Part shown: one piece after another, positions 24,413 to 33,819 of the stretch | Layout of the letters: each line of letters begins with the position of its first letter | Position numbering within the stretch: position 1 is the stretch's first letter | Assembly (NCBI GenBank): GCA_021234155.1 | Contig: JAJEKV010000212.1 | Span: forward strand, 624,001 to 688,000 | From: Isoetes taiwanensis | Taxonomy: Eukaryota; Streptophyta; Lycopodiopsida; Isoetales; Isoetaceae | DNA: 64,000 nt | Reading direction: 5' to 3' | Notes under the pieces: generated by a model | The model's input: only the letters and a program-made list of their open reading frames with translations | Databases searched by the model: none | Told to the model about the DNA's origin: nothing | Translations under genes and position numbers: made by a program

Positions 24413-27040
24413 TTAAATTCCGATTTTTTGTCTTTGAGGCTTCCTAAGTCATCGCCAATATCTGTGCCGTTTTCAAAATTTACGGACAAGATTTAGATCA
24501 AAGTGTTTGCATTAGAAGCGGTCCGCAAAGCATGTTGTTGGGCAGCGATTTTTGGCACACTTGCCCAAGTCAAACAAGGCGGGGACCTTGCAAGGCCACC
24601 TCATTAGAGGGGAGAGTATTAGGACCCCGGGAGCCCCAAAAGTTTCCCCGAGGCTGACCTTTCCCGGCGGCTCCACCTGGGGCGACGCTAAAGACCACAC
24701 TCCGGATCTCGGTTCCCCAATCCACCAGATTGAATCCTTTGTTCAAGGGCCCCGCCTCGATAAGGTCCAAAAATCCAACATCCGTCCGTGAGAACTGATC
24801 AAACCGGCGAAGCGCCCCCATGGGTCAACCGTAGAAACCAAAGTGTTTTGTCGTTCGCAGACATTCGCGGAGGCTCGGAATGGCGATTCGACCGCCACAT
24901 CCTCCGGAGGCGAAATTACCCCTAGAGACCAAGTTGCACGGTCAGTTTTGCAAAAGAAAGAAACACTTACGCCCCACGTTTAAAAGATTCGGCTGACCAC
25001 CTCCTAGGCCAATTGACTACGAGTGTGTTAGACATGAGATAATTTGACGCTACCTCAAGAAGGGGTGGTCTTTTGGCCATGAAACTTGGTCCCCGTGGCA
25101 ATGTCGATGTTCCCGAGTCCATTTGGCGTAGTCGAATCACGACTCGAGAGGGGAAGTTGCCCGCCCCGCCGGTGGCCTTCGGAGAGGACTTTTGGGGCAA
25201 GCCGCCTGTGTGGTTTTTAGGGTCCGTGCTCGGCGCCAACACCCCCTCTATGTCAAGACACGGCGCAAGGTCCTAGTCGAATCGACAAGGATAGAGCCTC
25301 CAAACGTAAACCCTATGAGTTGCCGTGTTCTAGCGGTGGTTTGGCGTTTTGGATGCCGAAGTTTTGGTCCTTTGCACTTGGGACTTGGCCATAAGATGCG
25401 CTTGAGAACGCTGGCAAGGGGAACTGACGGAATGGAGTTTGATCTGTACTCCTCCCGTTGTGGCGGTTAGAAGTAAAGGGCGCCTTTTGCAAAATAGCAA
25501 GACATTCATAAATTCGTAATTAATGCATAGTACGGAATTAAATTCTGATTTTTGTCGTGAGCTTCCTAAGTCATCGCCAACATCTGAGGCCAGTTTTCAA
25601 AATTTCTGGACAAGATTTAGATCAAAGTGTTTGCATTAGAACGGTCCGGGCAGCTTGTTGTTGGGCAGCAGAGCTGGCACACTTGCCCAATTCAAACAAG
25701 GCCGGGACCTTGCAAGGCCACCTCATTAGAGGGGAGAGTGCGACCCCAGAGGCGAAAGCCCCAAAGTTTCGAGGCAGCCTTTCCCGGCAAGCTCCCACGG
25801 GGTCAGACGCTTAAAGACCACACTCCCGATCTCTGCCTCCCCTATCCGACCGCTGAATCCTTCGCTCAAGGGCTGCCCCGATAAGGTCCAAAAATCCAAC
25901 ATCCGTCCGGAGAACTTATCAAGCGCCCCCGCTGGGTCCGTCGCGGTAGAAACCAAAGTGTTTTGTCGCTCGTGACATTGGCGAGGTTCGAATGGCGATT
26001 TGATTCTCGCCACATCGCCCCATGGAGGCCAAATTACCCTAGAGACCAAGTTTCACAACCGGCTTTTGCAAAAGAAAGAAACACTTACGCCCCACGCTAT
26101 AAAGAGATTCGATAGCCACCTCCTAGGCCAATTGACTACGAAAGTGTGTTGGACATGAGATAGTTTGATGCTTCCTCGAAGGGTGGTCTTCCTCGCCACC
26201 TAAACTTGGTCACCGTGACAATGTCGACATTCCGAGTCCATTGGCGAGCCGAATCACGATTCGGAGAGGGAAGTTGCCCGTCCGTCGCCGTGGCCCGCGG
26301 GGGAGAGGACTTTGGGGCAAGCCTTCCGTGTGGTTTTAGGGTCCGTGCTCTGGCGTCAACACCCCCCCTCTACGTCAAGACACGGCGCAAGGTCCTAGTC
26401 AAATCTGACAAGGATAGAGCCTCCGAAACGTAAACCCTATGAGTTGCCAGGTTCTAGCAGGGTTTGCGTTTTGGGTGCCGAGTTTTGGTCTTTTGCACTT
26501 GGGACTTGGCCGATAAGATGCAGTTGAGAACGCGAAGCAAGGGGAACTGACGGAATGGAGTTTGGATCTGTACTCCTCCCGTTGTGGCGCTTAGAAGTAA
26601 AGGGCGGCTTTTGCAAGTACTTAAGACATTCATAAATTCGTAATTAATGCATAGTACGGAATTAAATTCTGATTTTTTGTCGCCAGAGGCTTCCTAAGTC
26701 ATCGCCAACATACAGGCCGCTTTTCAAAATTTTAGGACAAGGTTTAGATCAAAGTGTTTGCATTAGAACGGTCCGGCAGCTTCGTTGTTGGCAGGCGAGC
26801 CGGGCACACTTGCTCAAGTCAAACAAGGCCAGGACCTTGCAAGGCCGTCTCATTAGAGGGGAGAGTCCGAACCCCAAGAGGCGAGCCCCAAAGTTTCCCA
26901 AAGGGGGGCCGTGACGCTTAAAGACCACACTCCCGGGATCTGGTTCCCCTATCCCACCATTGAATCCTTTTCGCTCAAGGGGCCCTCGCTCGATAAGGGC
27001 CAAAAACTCCAACATCCGGCCAGATAGGAGAACTTATCAA

Positions 27041-27090
27041 ACCGCCACCCCAGGCTCAAACATGCCACCCCTGTGCTCAAACATTCGTAA
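27041..27090 (+). repeat. Minisatellite remnant at the satellite edge
   Basis: The last, truncated satellite unit ends at AAACCGCCACC and runs directly into CAGGCTCAAACATGCCACC and GTGCTCAAACATTCG. These are two copies of the motif that forms the 38-bp minisatellite at 32-34 kb. Confidence 0.6.
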
Positions 27091-27207
27091 GTAGTAGCAA
27101 TAGAAGATTGGTTAAACCGAATGCGATTTTGATCAAGATATATGGCTCGGGGAATGTCCAAATTAGCATAAGGACAAACTTTCATGACCATCGATGAAAA
27201 AAAAAGG

Positions 27208-27392
27208 CACTAAAAAATTAAAAAGTGTTAGACGTCGCTATAACAAAATACGTCGCGGACACGTCGCATGCGACGTTAAACCGTATATATACGATTTTTG
27301 AAATCAGATATACGATTTCAAAATCATATATACGATTTAAAATTACGCCGCGATGCGACGTCAGCGACGTCGCATGCGACGCCCAGGTGTTT
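27208..27392. repeat. Internal GACGTCGC / ATATACGATTT repeat block
   Basis: Begins CACTAAAAAATTAAAAAG and then carries GACGTCGC, CGCATGCGACGT and three copies of an ATATACGATTT motif. It resembles the subterminal regions at 7475-7710 and 29080-29292. It could be the end of a nested CACTA-like element or an internal duplicate of the terminus. Confidence 0.5.
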
Positions 27393-28040
27393 TTTACGAT
27401 CCCGCTGGCCGTCTTTTTCCGGACCATTCCTAGGCTTCCTTCTATCGACTATTTTGGGCCGATCTTCTAGCCACGACCTTGAACGACTTGCAAGCACTCT
27501 TCTTAAGGTTAGTAGATCATGGTTTTGGATTGAATGGTTTTTGGATTGAATGATTTAGTGTAGATTTCAATTTTTTTTTTCTATCTCTTTCCTTTTTTTT
27601 TCTTCTTCTTGTTTCTTCATTCTTCTTCTTTTTCCTTCTTTCCTCATTTCTTTCTTCGATTCTTCCCTTATTTCACTCTTCCATTCTTCCATTCTTCTAT
27701 CTTCTTCCATTTCATTCTCTTATTTCTTCCATTCTTCTCTTTCTTCCCCTAATTTCTTTTTCTCCTCTTTTCCCCTTCTCTTCTTTCTCCCACCCTTCTT
27801 CTTCTTTTGATTCATTCATTTTTTTTTTTCTTTCTTGTTTTACTATTTCTTCATCTTCTTTTTTTTTTTTTTTTTTTGTTTCTTCTTCGATCTTTTTTTC
27901 CGTTGTTCTTATTCTTCTAACTCTTTGTTGCTTTCTATTTCGATTTGGACCCGTCAGGATCTTGTTACACACGCCCTTCTTTTGGTAAGTTGATCGCTTT
28001 GCATTTTATTTTTATAATTTTAAGGTGTTAAAAAAATTGA
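27393..28040. other. Non-coding, includes a polypyrimidine tract (27560-27960)
   Basis: About 400 bases of almost pure T and C, mostly TTCTTC and CATTCTTC units with several T runs. The apparent Glu/Lys/Arg-rich minus-strand frame here is only the complement of this tract. No gene is seen. Confidence 0.7.
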
Positions 28041-28330
28041 TGGAGTGGCTTGTTCAAGGGCACGGGTCGGCTCCACCTAGAGTGGGGAGGACCATGTACC
28101 CGGTTCAAGTCCACTTCACTACAATCATATATTTTTCCTAGGTTAAGGAGTGGCTTGTTCAAGGGCACTACGGGCCCACCTAGAGTGGAGAGGGCCCGTG
28201 CGGGTTCAAGTCCACAACCACTTGTTATTTTTTAGGTTTAAAATAAAATTGTAGTGGCTTGTTCAAGGGCACCGGTAGGCTCCACCACGAAAGTGGAGAC
28301 GACTGTGTGTTCGGGTCCAAGTCGACTTTT
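28041..28330 (+). repeat. Three tandem structured units, about 105-bp period
   Basis: Copies start near 28041, 28147 and 28251. Each has GTGGCTTGTTCAAGGGCAC, then a CCACCTAGAGTGG hairpin, then GGTTCAAGTCCAC or a variant. The outer GTGGCTTG can pair with CAAGTCCAC, and the end resembles a tRNA T-arm/B-box (GGTTCAAGTCC). No complete tRNA cloverleaf can be drawn, so I do not call a tRNA gene. They may be tRNA-derived or simply structured repeats. Confidence 0.55.
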
Positions 28331-28996
28331 CTTGTAATTCTTAGGTAGAGGTGGCCAAATCTAGCTTATAACCCTAAAAGTTTATGTTAGCCAACTCTAG
28401 CTTTTAATCCCACTAATCCAGATTTGGAAGGGGCTCATTTCGATGATGGGGAGTCGCTCGAAAAAGAAGGTACATGACCTAGTCATAGTCTTATTTTTAT
28501 TCTTTTGTTTTGTGTTAATCTATCGATTTATAGAAAAGGCAAAGAGTGATTGCAAAATTGAAGTCTAATGCCAAAAATTGGGAGGCGATTGGTCAAAGGT
28601 CCCTAAACCACTTAATCTGGTCCATAAGGAAGATATCAAGGTATTTGTTATTTGTTGCCATTCGTTCAATTCGAAATAAGACATTTAACTTGTCATGTTG
28701 TATTCCTTGCAATCGATCACTTTCGAACGTGCAAAGGATTCCAAGAAAACGGGATTCGCCAAGGCAACTTCAAGCAAACGAATTCCGCCTCACTTGGGTT
28801 CCGGGCGAAAAAGGCTTTTTACATAGATTAAGTAAGTGCTATAAACTCTTAGTTCACGTTAACTTTCAATGTCATTGTCTAATATTGGTCGTATTGTTAT
28901 AGAATTGGCTATACGGGTTTTCCCTAACAGGGAACACATAAAGATAGCCACTACTCGCCTCTTGCTTCTTGTATATGATATTGTAACTAACTATTA
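28331..28996. other. No recognisable gene
   Basis: Contains a stretch near 28530-28640 that could be an exon (QRVIAKLKSNAKNWEAIGQR), preceded by an AG and followed by stops. It matches no family I know. The rest has no coding signal. Confidence 0.4.
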
Positions 28997-29292
28997 AAAT
29001 TCTTTCCTTTTTTTTTTTTTTTTTAAATTTTTTTTTTTTTATTTTTTTTTTTAATTTTTTAATTTTTTTTCAGACACCACGCCGCGACGCGACGTCCGTC
29101 AAGACGCCGACGCCACGAAGTCACGTCGCGTGACGCCCGAAGCGCGCCGCCGACGTCGCATGCGACGCGACGCCGCATGCGACGCGTCTTAACGACGCTC
29201 GCGGCGCGCAGGCGGCGCCTTCGCGACGTCGCCGTGATAGACGCCGCCGGACGCCGCTATAGACGTCGCTAAATGACCCTTTTCTTGTTGTG
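28997..29292. repeat. T-rich tract and right subterminal GCGACG repeats
   Basis: Poly-T/A-T tract to about 29070. Then about 210 bases built from CGCATGCGACGCGACG, GACGCCG and related palindromic units. The terminus TTTCTTGTTGTG ends at 29292. Confidence 0.65.
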
Positions 29293-29433
29293 TAGTAAGA
29301 CTTGAACCCTTGGCTAATGCTTAGATCCAAGACAAACACATGCAAGAGTCGACCCCATCCAAAGTTTATATCAGTGTAAATGGTCTTGTTGATGCCTGAG
29401 GTGTCTAGCGCGAGAAAACTGCAGTACATCATT

Positions 29434-29835
29434 AGAGAAAATCACAAAATAAGATTTGGGTGGTGTGCAAATGCACCTTCTGAAAGATGGATGCGTCGAA
29501 AGGCTGATGAGGTACGTTTATAAAGTTTTTTCCTACATTTGATTTTTGGCAACATTAGAATATGGATAATCTTGCAGTACACGAGGGGGCAATACAAGAT
29601 TTATATTGAAGGTTGTTCTAGAGATCATGAAAATATTGTTGGTCTTATTCACAGCTCACATGGTCATTTGGAATCGTTTAATGCTAATTTTGAGGAGATG
29701 GACATACATGATTCTGATCGTAGAGATGGAAATATTGGATTTTATGTACAGGTTTGTGCTATTAAGAATTTGAAACCGGGGGATGAGATATTTATTGATT
29801 ACAATTTTCGACGACCCATATCAACTCGAAGCTGA
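29434..29835 (+). pseudogene. SET-domain-like fragment, two exons
   Basis: A candidate exon ends at 29511 with GAG followed by GTACGT. A second begins at 29578 after CTTGCAG, leaving a 66-base intron in frame. The second exon encodes YTRGQYKIYIEG, GLIHSSHGHLESFNANFE and VCAIKNLKPGDEIFIDYNF. The last two resemble the SET-domain signature of an (N/R)xSxxPN-like segment followed by AxxDIxxGEEIxxDYxF of lysine methyltransferases. The usual NHSCxPN is altered to HSSHGHLESFNAN, so catalysis is doubtful. It lies between the CACTA-like right end and a 5'-truncated LINE, so the rest of the gene may have been removed. SET assignment is by motif only. Confidence 0.5.
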
Positions 29836-29869
29836 AGGGAGCTAAACGCCAGTGCCGCGGGGAAGGGGG

Positions 29870-31200
29870 ATGGGAGAAGCCATTATATATCGACTTGGAA
29901 AGTTTGCAAGGTATGATAAAAGCCTTCTTGAACGCTCTCTTGACACATTGAGAGATAAGTTTACTTCACAAGAAAATGGACTTCTCATGCAGGAGATTAC
30001 GTTGGATGAGCTGTTTAAAACGGTCACATCTATGGCCAAAGAAAAGTCACCTGGGCCAGATGGAATGCCTCCCGAATTTTTTGTAGAATTCTGGGATCTA
30101 ATAGGGCCTGAAGTACTATCAACAATTAGAGATGCATGGGCATGCAGATCCCTGCACCCTGCAATAGCAACTAGTTTTATTGCACTAATTCCCAAAGTGG
30201 ATAGACCTATCAATTTCAGTGAATGGCGTCCTATTGTACTAACAAACACTCTATACAAGATGTATGCGAAAGTTATAGCAAATAGGCTTAAACAAGCTCT
30301 AAGAAGGATCATTGGACCAGAACAGTCAGCCTTTTTACCTGGACGTTCCATACATGACAATTACCTCGTAGCAGTGGAAGGCATGAATTGGGCCAGCGCA
30401 TCTAAACAGAAATGTGTACTGTTCAAACTGGACTTTGCTAGAGCCTATGATACCATACGATGGGATACTCTGCTCAAGATTCTAGATAAGCTTAACATGA
30501 CCAAGGGAGCACAGGAAGTAATATTAGGATTATTGAGAGCAGGCAGTGCTTCAGTTCTAATAAATGGATGTCCCTCAACAGTATTCCCCCTAAAAAGGGG
30601 TGTCAGACAAGGCTGCCCGCTAGCGCCATACTTATTTCTAATAGTGGCACATCTCCTCAGCTCAATGATGAAGGATCAGCAGCAAAAAGGCAACATACAT
30701 GGGTTAAAGCTTCCAGAAGAATCTAGTGAACAACTTCCTTTGATGCAATTTGCAGACGATACGTTCGCCTTCATAAGGTATGATGATTTGAGCATCCAAA
30801 ATTTTCTGAATCTCATAAAACAGTTTTCAGTGATCTCGGGTATAGAACTAAATGCTAGCAAGTGCTCAATTATTTGGCCATTCGTTGAGCCAGTTGATCC
30901 AGCATTACTCAAACTTAATATAAAAATCCTGTCAAACAAGGAAGCTTTCAAACTGCTTGGAATTCCTCTTAGTGCAGACCTAGCTCTCAAGGGCCTTTGG
31001 AATCCTTTGATTGACAAGCTCAAGAAAAAGGTAATGCATGGTCCTCAAAAGCCCTCACTCTGGCTGGAAGAATAGCAGTCTGCAATGCAGTACTTGGATC
31101 ATCTCATGTATACCTTTCTAGCATCCTAATTGGTCCAAAGTATGTATACAAACAAATGGAAGATATAATTAGAAGATTTTTATGGGATGGAGCACACTCA
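29870..31200 (+). pseudogene. LINE reverse transcriptase, N-terminal part
   Basis: Open frame from 29852 to 31075 with reverse-transcriptase motifs in order: KEKSPGPDGMPPEF, FIALIPKVDRPINFSEWRPI, GRSIHDN, LDFARAYDTIRWDTL, RGVRQGCPLAPYLF, the catalytic FADDTFAF, and KLLGIPL. The F/YADD box is intact. Near 31040 a one-base shift ends the frame. Sequence then continues in another frame with LTLAGRIAVCNAVLGSSHVY and IRRFLWDGA up to the insertion at 31201. The endonuclease is absent through 5' truncation. It is not closely similar to the LINE at 3190-7454 in the shared segment, so they are different families. Confidence 0.85.
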
Positions 31201-31289
31201 CCCCGCATTTTGGTCCACTGTTGAAAAGTATAGTTTTCTTAGGTCCACATGTTCTTTATTCAAAAAAACCTACATGTAGATCTGTGGAG

Positions 31290-31735
31290 GTGTGGTTTTA
31301 CTAACTAACGGTATTGTTTTTTAAGTGGACAAGGAACGTCCACTGTTATTTTTTTAAGGAGCTGTGGTTTTTGTTTTTTAGGACGTGTGGTTTTTTAAGG
31401 AGGTATGTTTTTTTGTTAAAAGAACTGTGGTTTTTTCTTTTGAGGTAGTGGTGTTTTTAAGGAGGTGTAGTTTTTGGAGGTGTGGTTTATAAGTAAGTGT
31501 AGTTTTTTTTTAAGGAGCTGTGGTCTTTGTTTTTTAGGACGTGTGGTTTTTTAAGGAGGTATGTTTTTTGTTAGAGGAACTGTAGTTTTTTCTTTTGAGG
31601 TGGTGATGTTTCTAAGGAGGTGTAGTATTTGGAGGTGCGGTTTATAAGTAAGTTTAGTTTTTAAGGAGGTTTTTTCTAAAGGATGTATGGTTCTCTAAAG
31701 GGGTGTGGTATTTTAAGGTTCTTTATAGCCAATTT
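31290..31735. repeat. Left subterminal repeats with a 156-bp tandem duplication
   Basis: Motifs such as AAGGAGGTGTGGTTTTT and GGACGTGTGG recur many times. The block 31356-31511 is duplicated at 31512-31666 with few differences. Confidence 0.7.
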
Positions 31736-31956
31736 TGTAAGCATCATTATACAATCATTACCTTTGCTCCCATACATATGACACCCCATAAAAGTATTCA
31801 TATATGTTGTCATTACATGCCATGTGTAAAATGCAATATCTCATCTATTGTCCCTACCCCTCATGCTTATAGAAAACTAGAATACAAAGGCATTATGAAG
31901 ATCCCAAAAGTGAATTTAACTTTAACATCCATGGGGACCAACAAGTCTATCGATCC

Positions 31957-31960
<4 letters not shown>

Positions 31961-32002
<42 letters not shown>

Positions 32003-32022
32003 AGGGAGGGAGAGAGAGAGAG
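31961..32022. repeat. GA microsatellite
   Basis: Run of AG dinucleotides interrupted by a short GGGA block. Confidence 0.9.
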
Positions 32023-32084
32023 TTTTGCTTTTTTATGCCTCAAATCCATTTTTTGAGCATATGCACATGATCTCGTGTCCCATT

Positions 32085-33755
32085 AGGACTTGCGAGGACA
32101 TGCTACCTAGGCTCATTCTAACTCCTCGTGTCCCATTCTAACATGCCACCTAGGCTCAAACATGCCAAGGTGGCTCCAACATGCCACCTAGGCTCCAACA
32201 TGACAAAATAGCTCAAACATGCCACCTAGGCTCCAATGTGCTCAAACATACCATGCGGGCTCCAACATGCCACCTATGCTCCAACTTGCCAAGGTGGCTC
32301 AAATATGCCAACGGGCTCCAACATGCCACCTAGGCTCCAACATTCCTAGATGGCTCAAACATGCCACCTAGGGCTCAAACATGCCATGTGTGGCTCACTT
32401 AGGTTCCCACATGCCAAGGTGGCTCCAACATGCCACCTAGGCTCAAACATGCCAAGGTGGCTCAAACATGCCACCTAGGCTCCAACATGCCACCCTAGGC
32501 TCAAACATGCTGTGGCTCAAACATGCCAAGGTGGGCTCAAACATGCCACCTAGGCTCCAACATGCCACCTAGGCTCCAACATGGGCTCCACCATGCCACC
32601 TAGGCTCCAACATGACAAGGTGGCTCACAACATGCCACCTAGGATTAAATATGCCAAGTCGGGCCCGAACATGCCACCTAGGCTCCAACATGCCACCATG
32701 GCTCTAAACATGCCACCTAGGCTCAAACATGCAAAGGTGGCTCCAAACATGCCACGTGGGCTCCAACATGCCACCTAGGCTCCAACATGCCAAGGTGGCT
32801 CAAACATGCCACCTAGGCTCCAACATGACAAGGTGGCTCAAACATGCCATATGGGCTTCAACATGCCACCTAGGCTCCAACATGCCAAGGTGGCTCAAAC
32901 ATGCCACATGGGCTCCAACATACCACCTAGGCTCCAACATGCCACGGGCTCCAACATGCCAAGGTGGCTCTAACATGCCACCCAGGCTCAACATGCCAAG
33001 GTGGCTCCAACATGCCACCTAGACTCCAACATGCCAAAATGGCTCAAACATGCCATCTAGGCCCCAACGTGCTCAAACATGCCACGCTGGGCTCCAACAT
33101 GCCACCTATGCTCCAACTTGCCAAGGTGGCCCAAATATGCCACGTGGGCTCCAACATGCCACCTAGGCTCCAACATTCCTAGGTGGCTCAAACATGCCAC
33201 CCAGGCTCAAACATGCCATGCAAGGCTCACTTAGGCTCCCACATGCCAAGGTGGCTCCAACATGCCACCCAGGCTCAAACATGATTGGTGGCTCAAACAT
33301 GCCAAGGTGGGCTCAAACATGCCACCAGGGCTCCAACATGCCACCTAGGCTCCAACATGCCAAGGTGGCTCAAACATGCCACCGTGGGCTCCACCATGCC
33401 ACCTAGGCTCCAACATGCCAAGGTGGCTCACAACATGCCACCTAGGCTTAAATATGCCAAGTTGGCTCAAACATGCCACCTAGGCTCCAACATGCCCCGT
33501 GGCTCCAACATGCCCAGGTGGCTCTAAACATGCCACCTAGGCTCAAAAATGCCACGTGGGCTCCAACATGCCAAAGTGGCTCAAACATGCCACCTAGGCT
33601 CCAACATGACAAGGTGGCTCAAACATGCCACATGGGTTTCAACATGCCACCTAGGTCCAACATGCCAAGGTGGCTCAAACATGCCACATGGGCTCCAACA
33701 TGCCACCTAGGCTCCAACATGCCACGTGGGCTCCAACATGCCAAGGTCAAGATGA
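32085..33755 (+). repeat. 38-bp minisatellite, forward arm
   Basis: The core is two 19-base halves, ACATGCCACCTAGGCTCCA and ACATGCCAAGGTGGCTCAA, repeated about 40 times with variants. CCACCTAGG and CCAAGGTGG are near reverse complements, so each unit is itself weakly self-pairing. Reading frames here (MPPRLQHAKVA repeats) are by-products of the repeat. Confidence 0.92.
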
Positions 33756-33819
33756 CTAGCCAAACTAGGACTTTATGCAAGAAATATGATCTTGGACAAC
33801 TTAAACCTAGGTGACACCC

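Larger units (their letters stand above)
7715..27048 (+). repeat. Satellite array, monomer about 1.13 kb
   Basis: A GC-rich monomer of 1118-1144 bp repeats head to tail. Each unit is marked by an AT-rich module containing AATTCGTAATTAATGCATAG, found near 8039, 8214, 8865, 9985, 11129, 12893, 14027, 15151, 16287, 17428, 18549, 20333, 21469, 22604, 23728, 25503 and 26628. There are 14 complete monomers plus truncated units at both edges. Constant landmarks are CACCTCATTAGAGGGGAGAG, GTCCAAAAATCCAACATCCG, CTAGGCCAATTGACTACGAG and ACGTAAACCCTATGAGTTGC. Open frames in the units are short and not shared between copies, so I regard the monomer as non-coding. Three units carry a LINE fragment, which lengthens the spacing there to about 1.77 kb. 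Confidence 0.92.
7455..29292. mobile_element. CACTA-like element (or nested pair) with an expanded satellite interior
   Basis: The left end reads CACAACAAGAGAATGGACAT, then TTAGCGACG. The right end, reverse-complemented from 29292, reads CACAACAAGAAAAGGGTCAT, then TTAGCGACG. Plant CACTA elements typically begin CACTACAAGAAAA, one base different at the fourth position. Both ends carry dense GCGACGT/CGCATGCGACG subterminal repeats, another CACTA hallmark. The flanking triplets TAA and TAG are only a weak 3-bp duplication. No transposase is visible, so the element is non-autonomous. A second possible start (CACTAAAAAATTAAAAAG at 27208) with its own GACGTCGC repeats means 27208-29292 could be a separate, smaller element. 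Confidence 0.6.

Noticed and set aside
8336-27050. Dozens of 60-180-residue open frames on both strands
   Set aside because: They lie in the satellite, change frame between monomers, and share no conserved start, stop or protein pattern.
27712-27972. Minus-strand frame rich in Glu, Lys and Arg
   Set aside because: It is the complement of a polypyrimidine TTCTTC tract.
28041-28330. tRNA genes
   Set aside because: B-box-like ends are present, but no proper acceptor stem plus anticodon arm could be drawn.
31867-32049. Minus-strand Ser/Leu repeat peptide
   Set aside because: It comes from the GA microsatellite.
32581-33814. Repetitive His/Met/Pro-rich proteins in the minisatellite (also 36470-37676)
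   Set aside because: The frames follow the 38-bp repeat, which is not a multiple of three, and are interrupted irregularly. No gene context.
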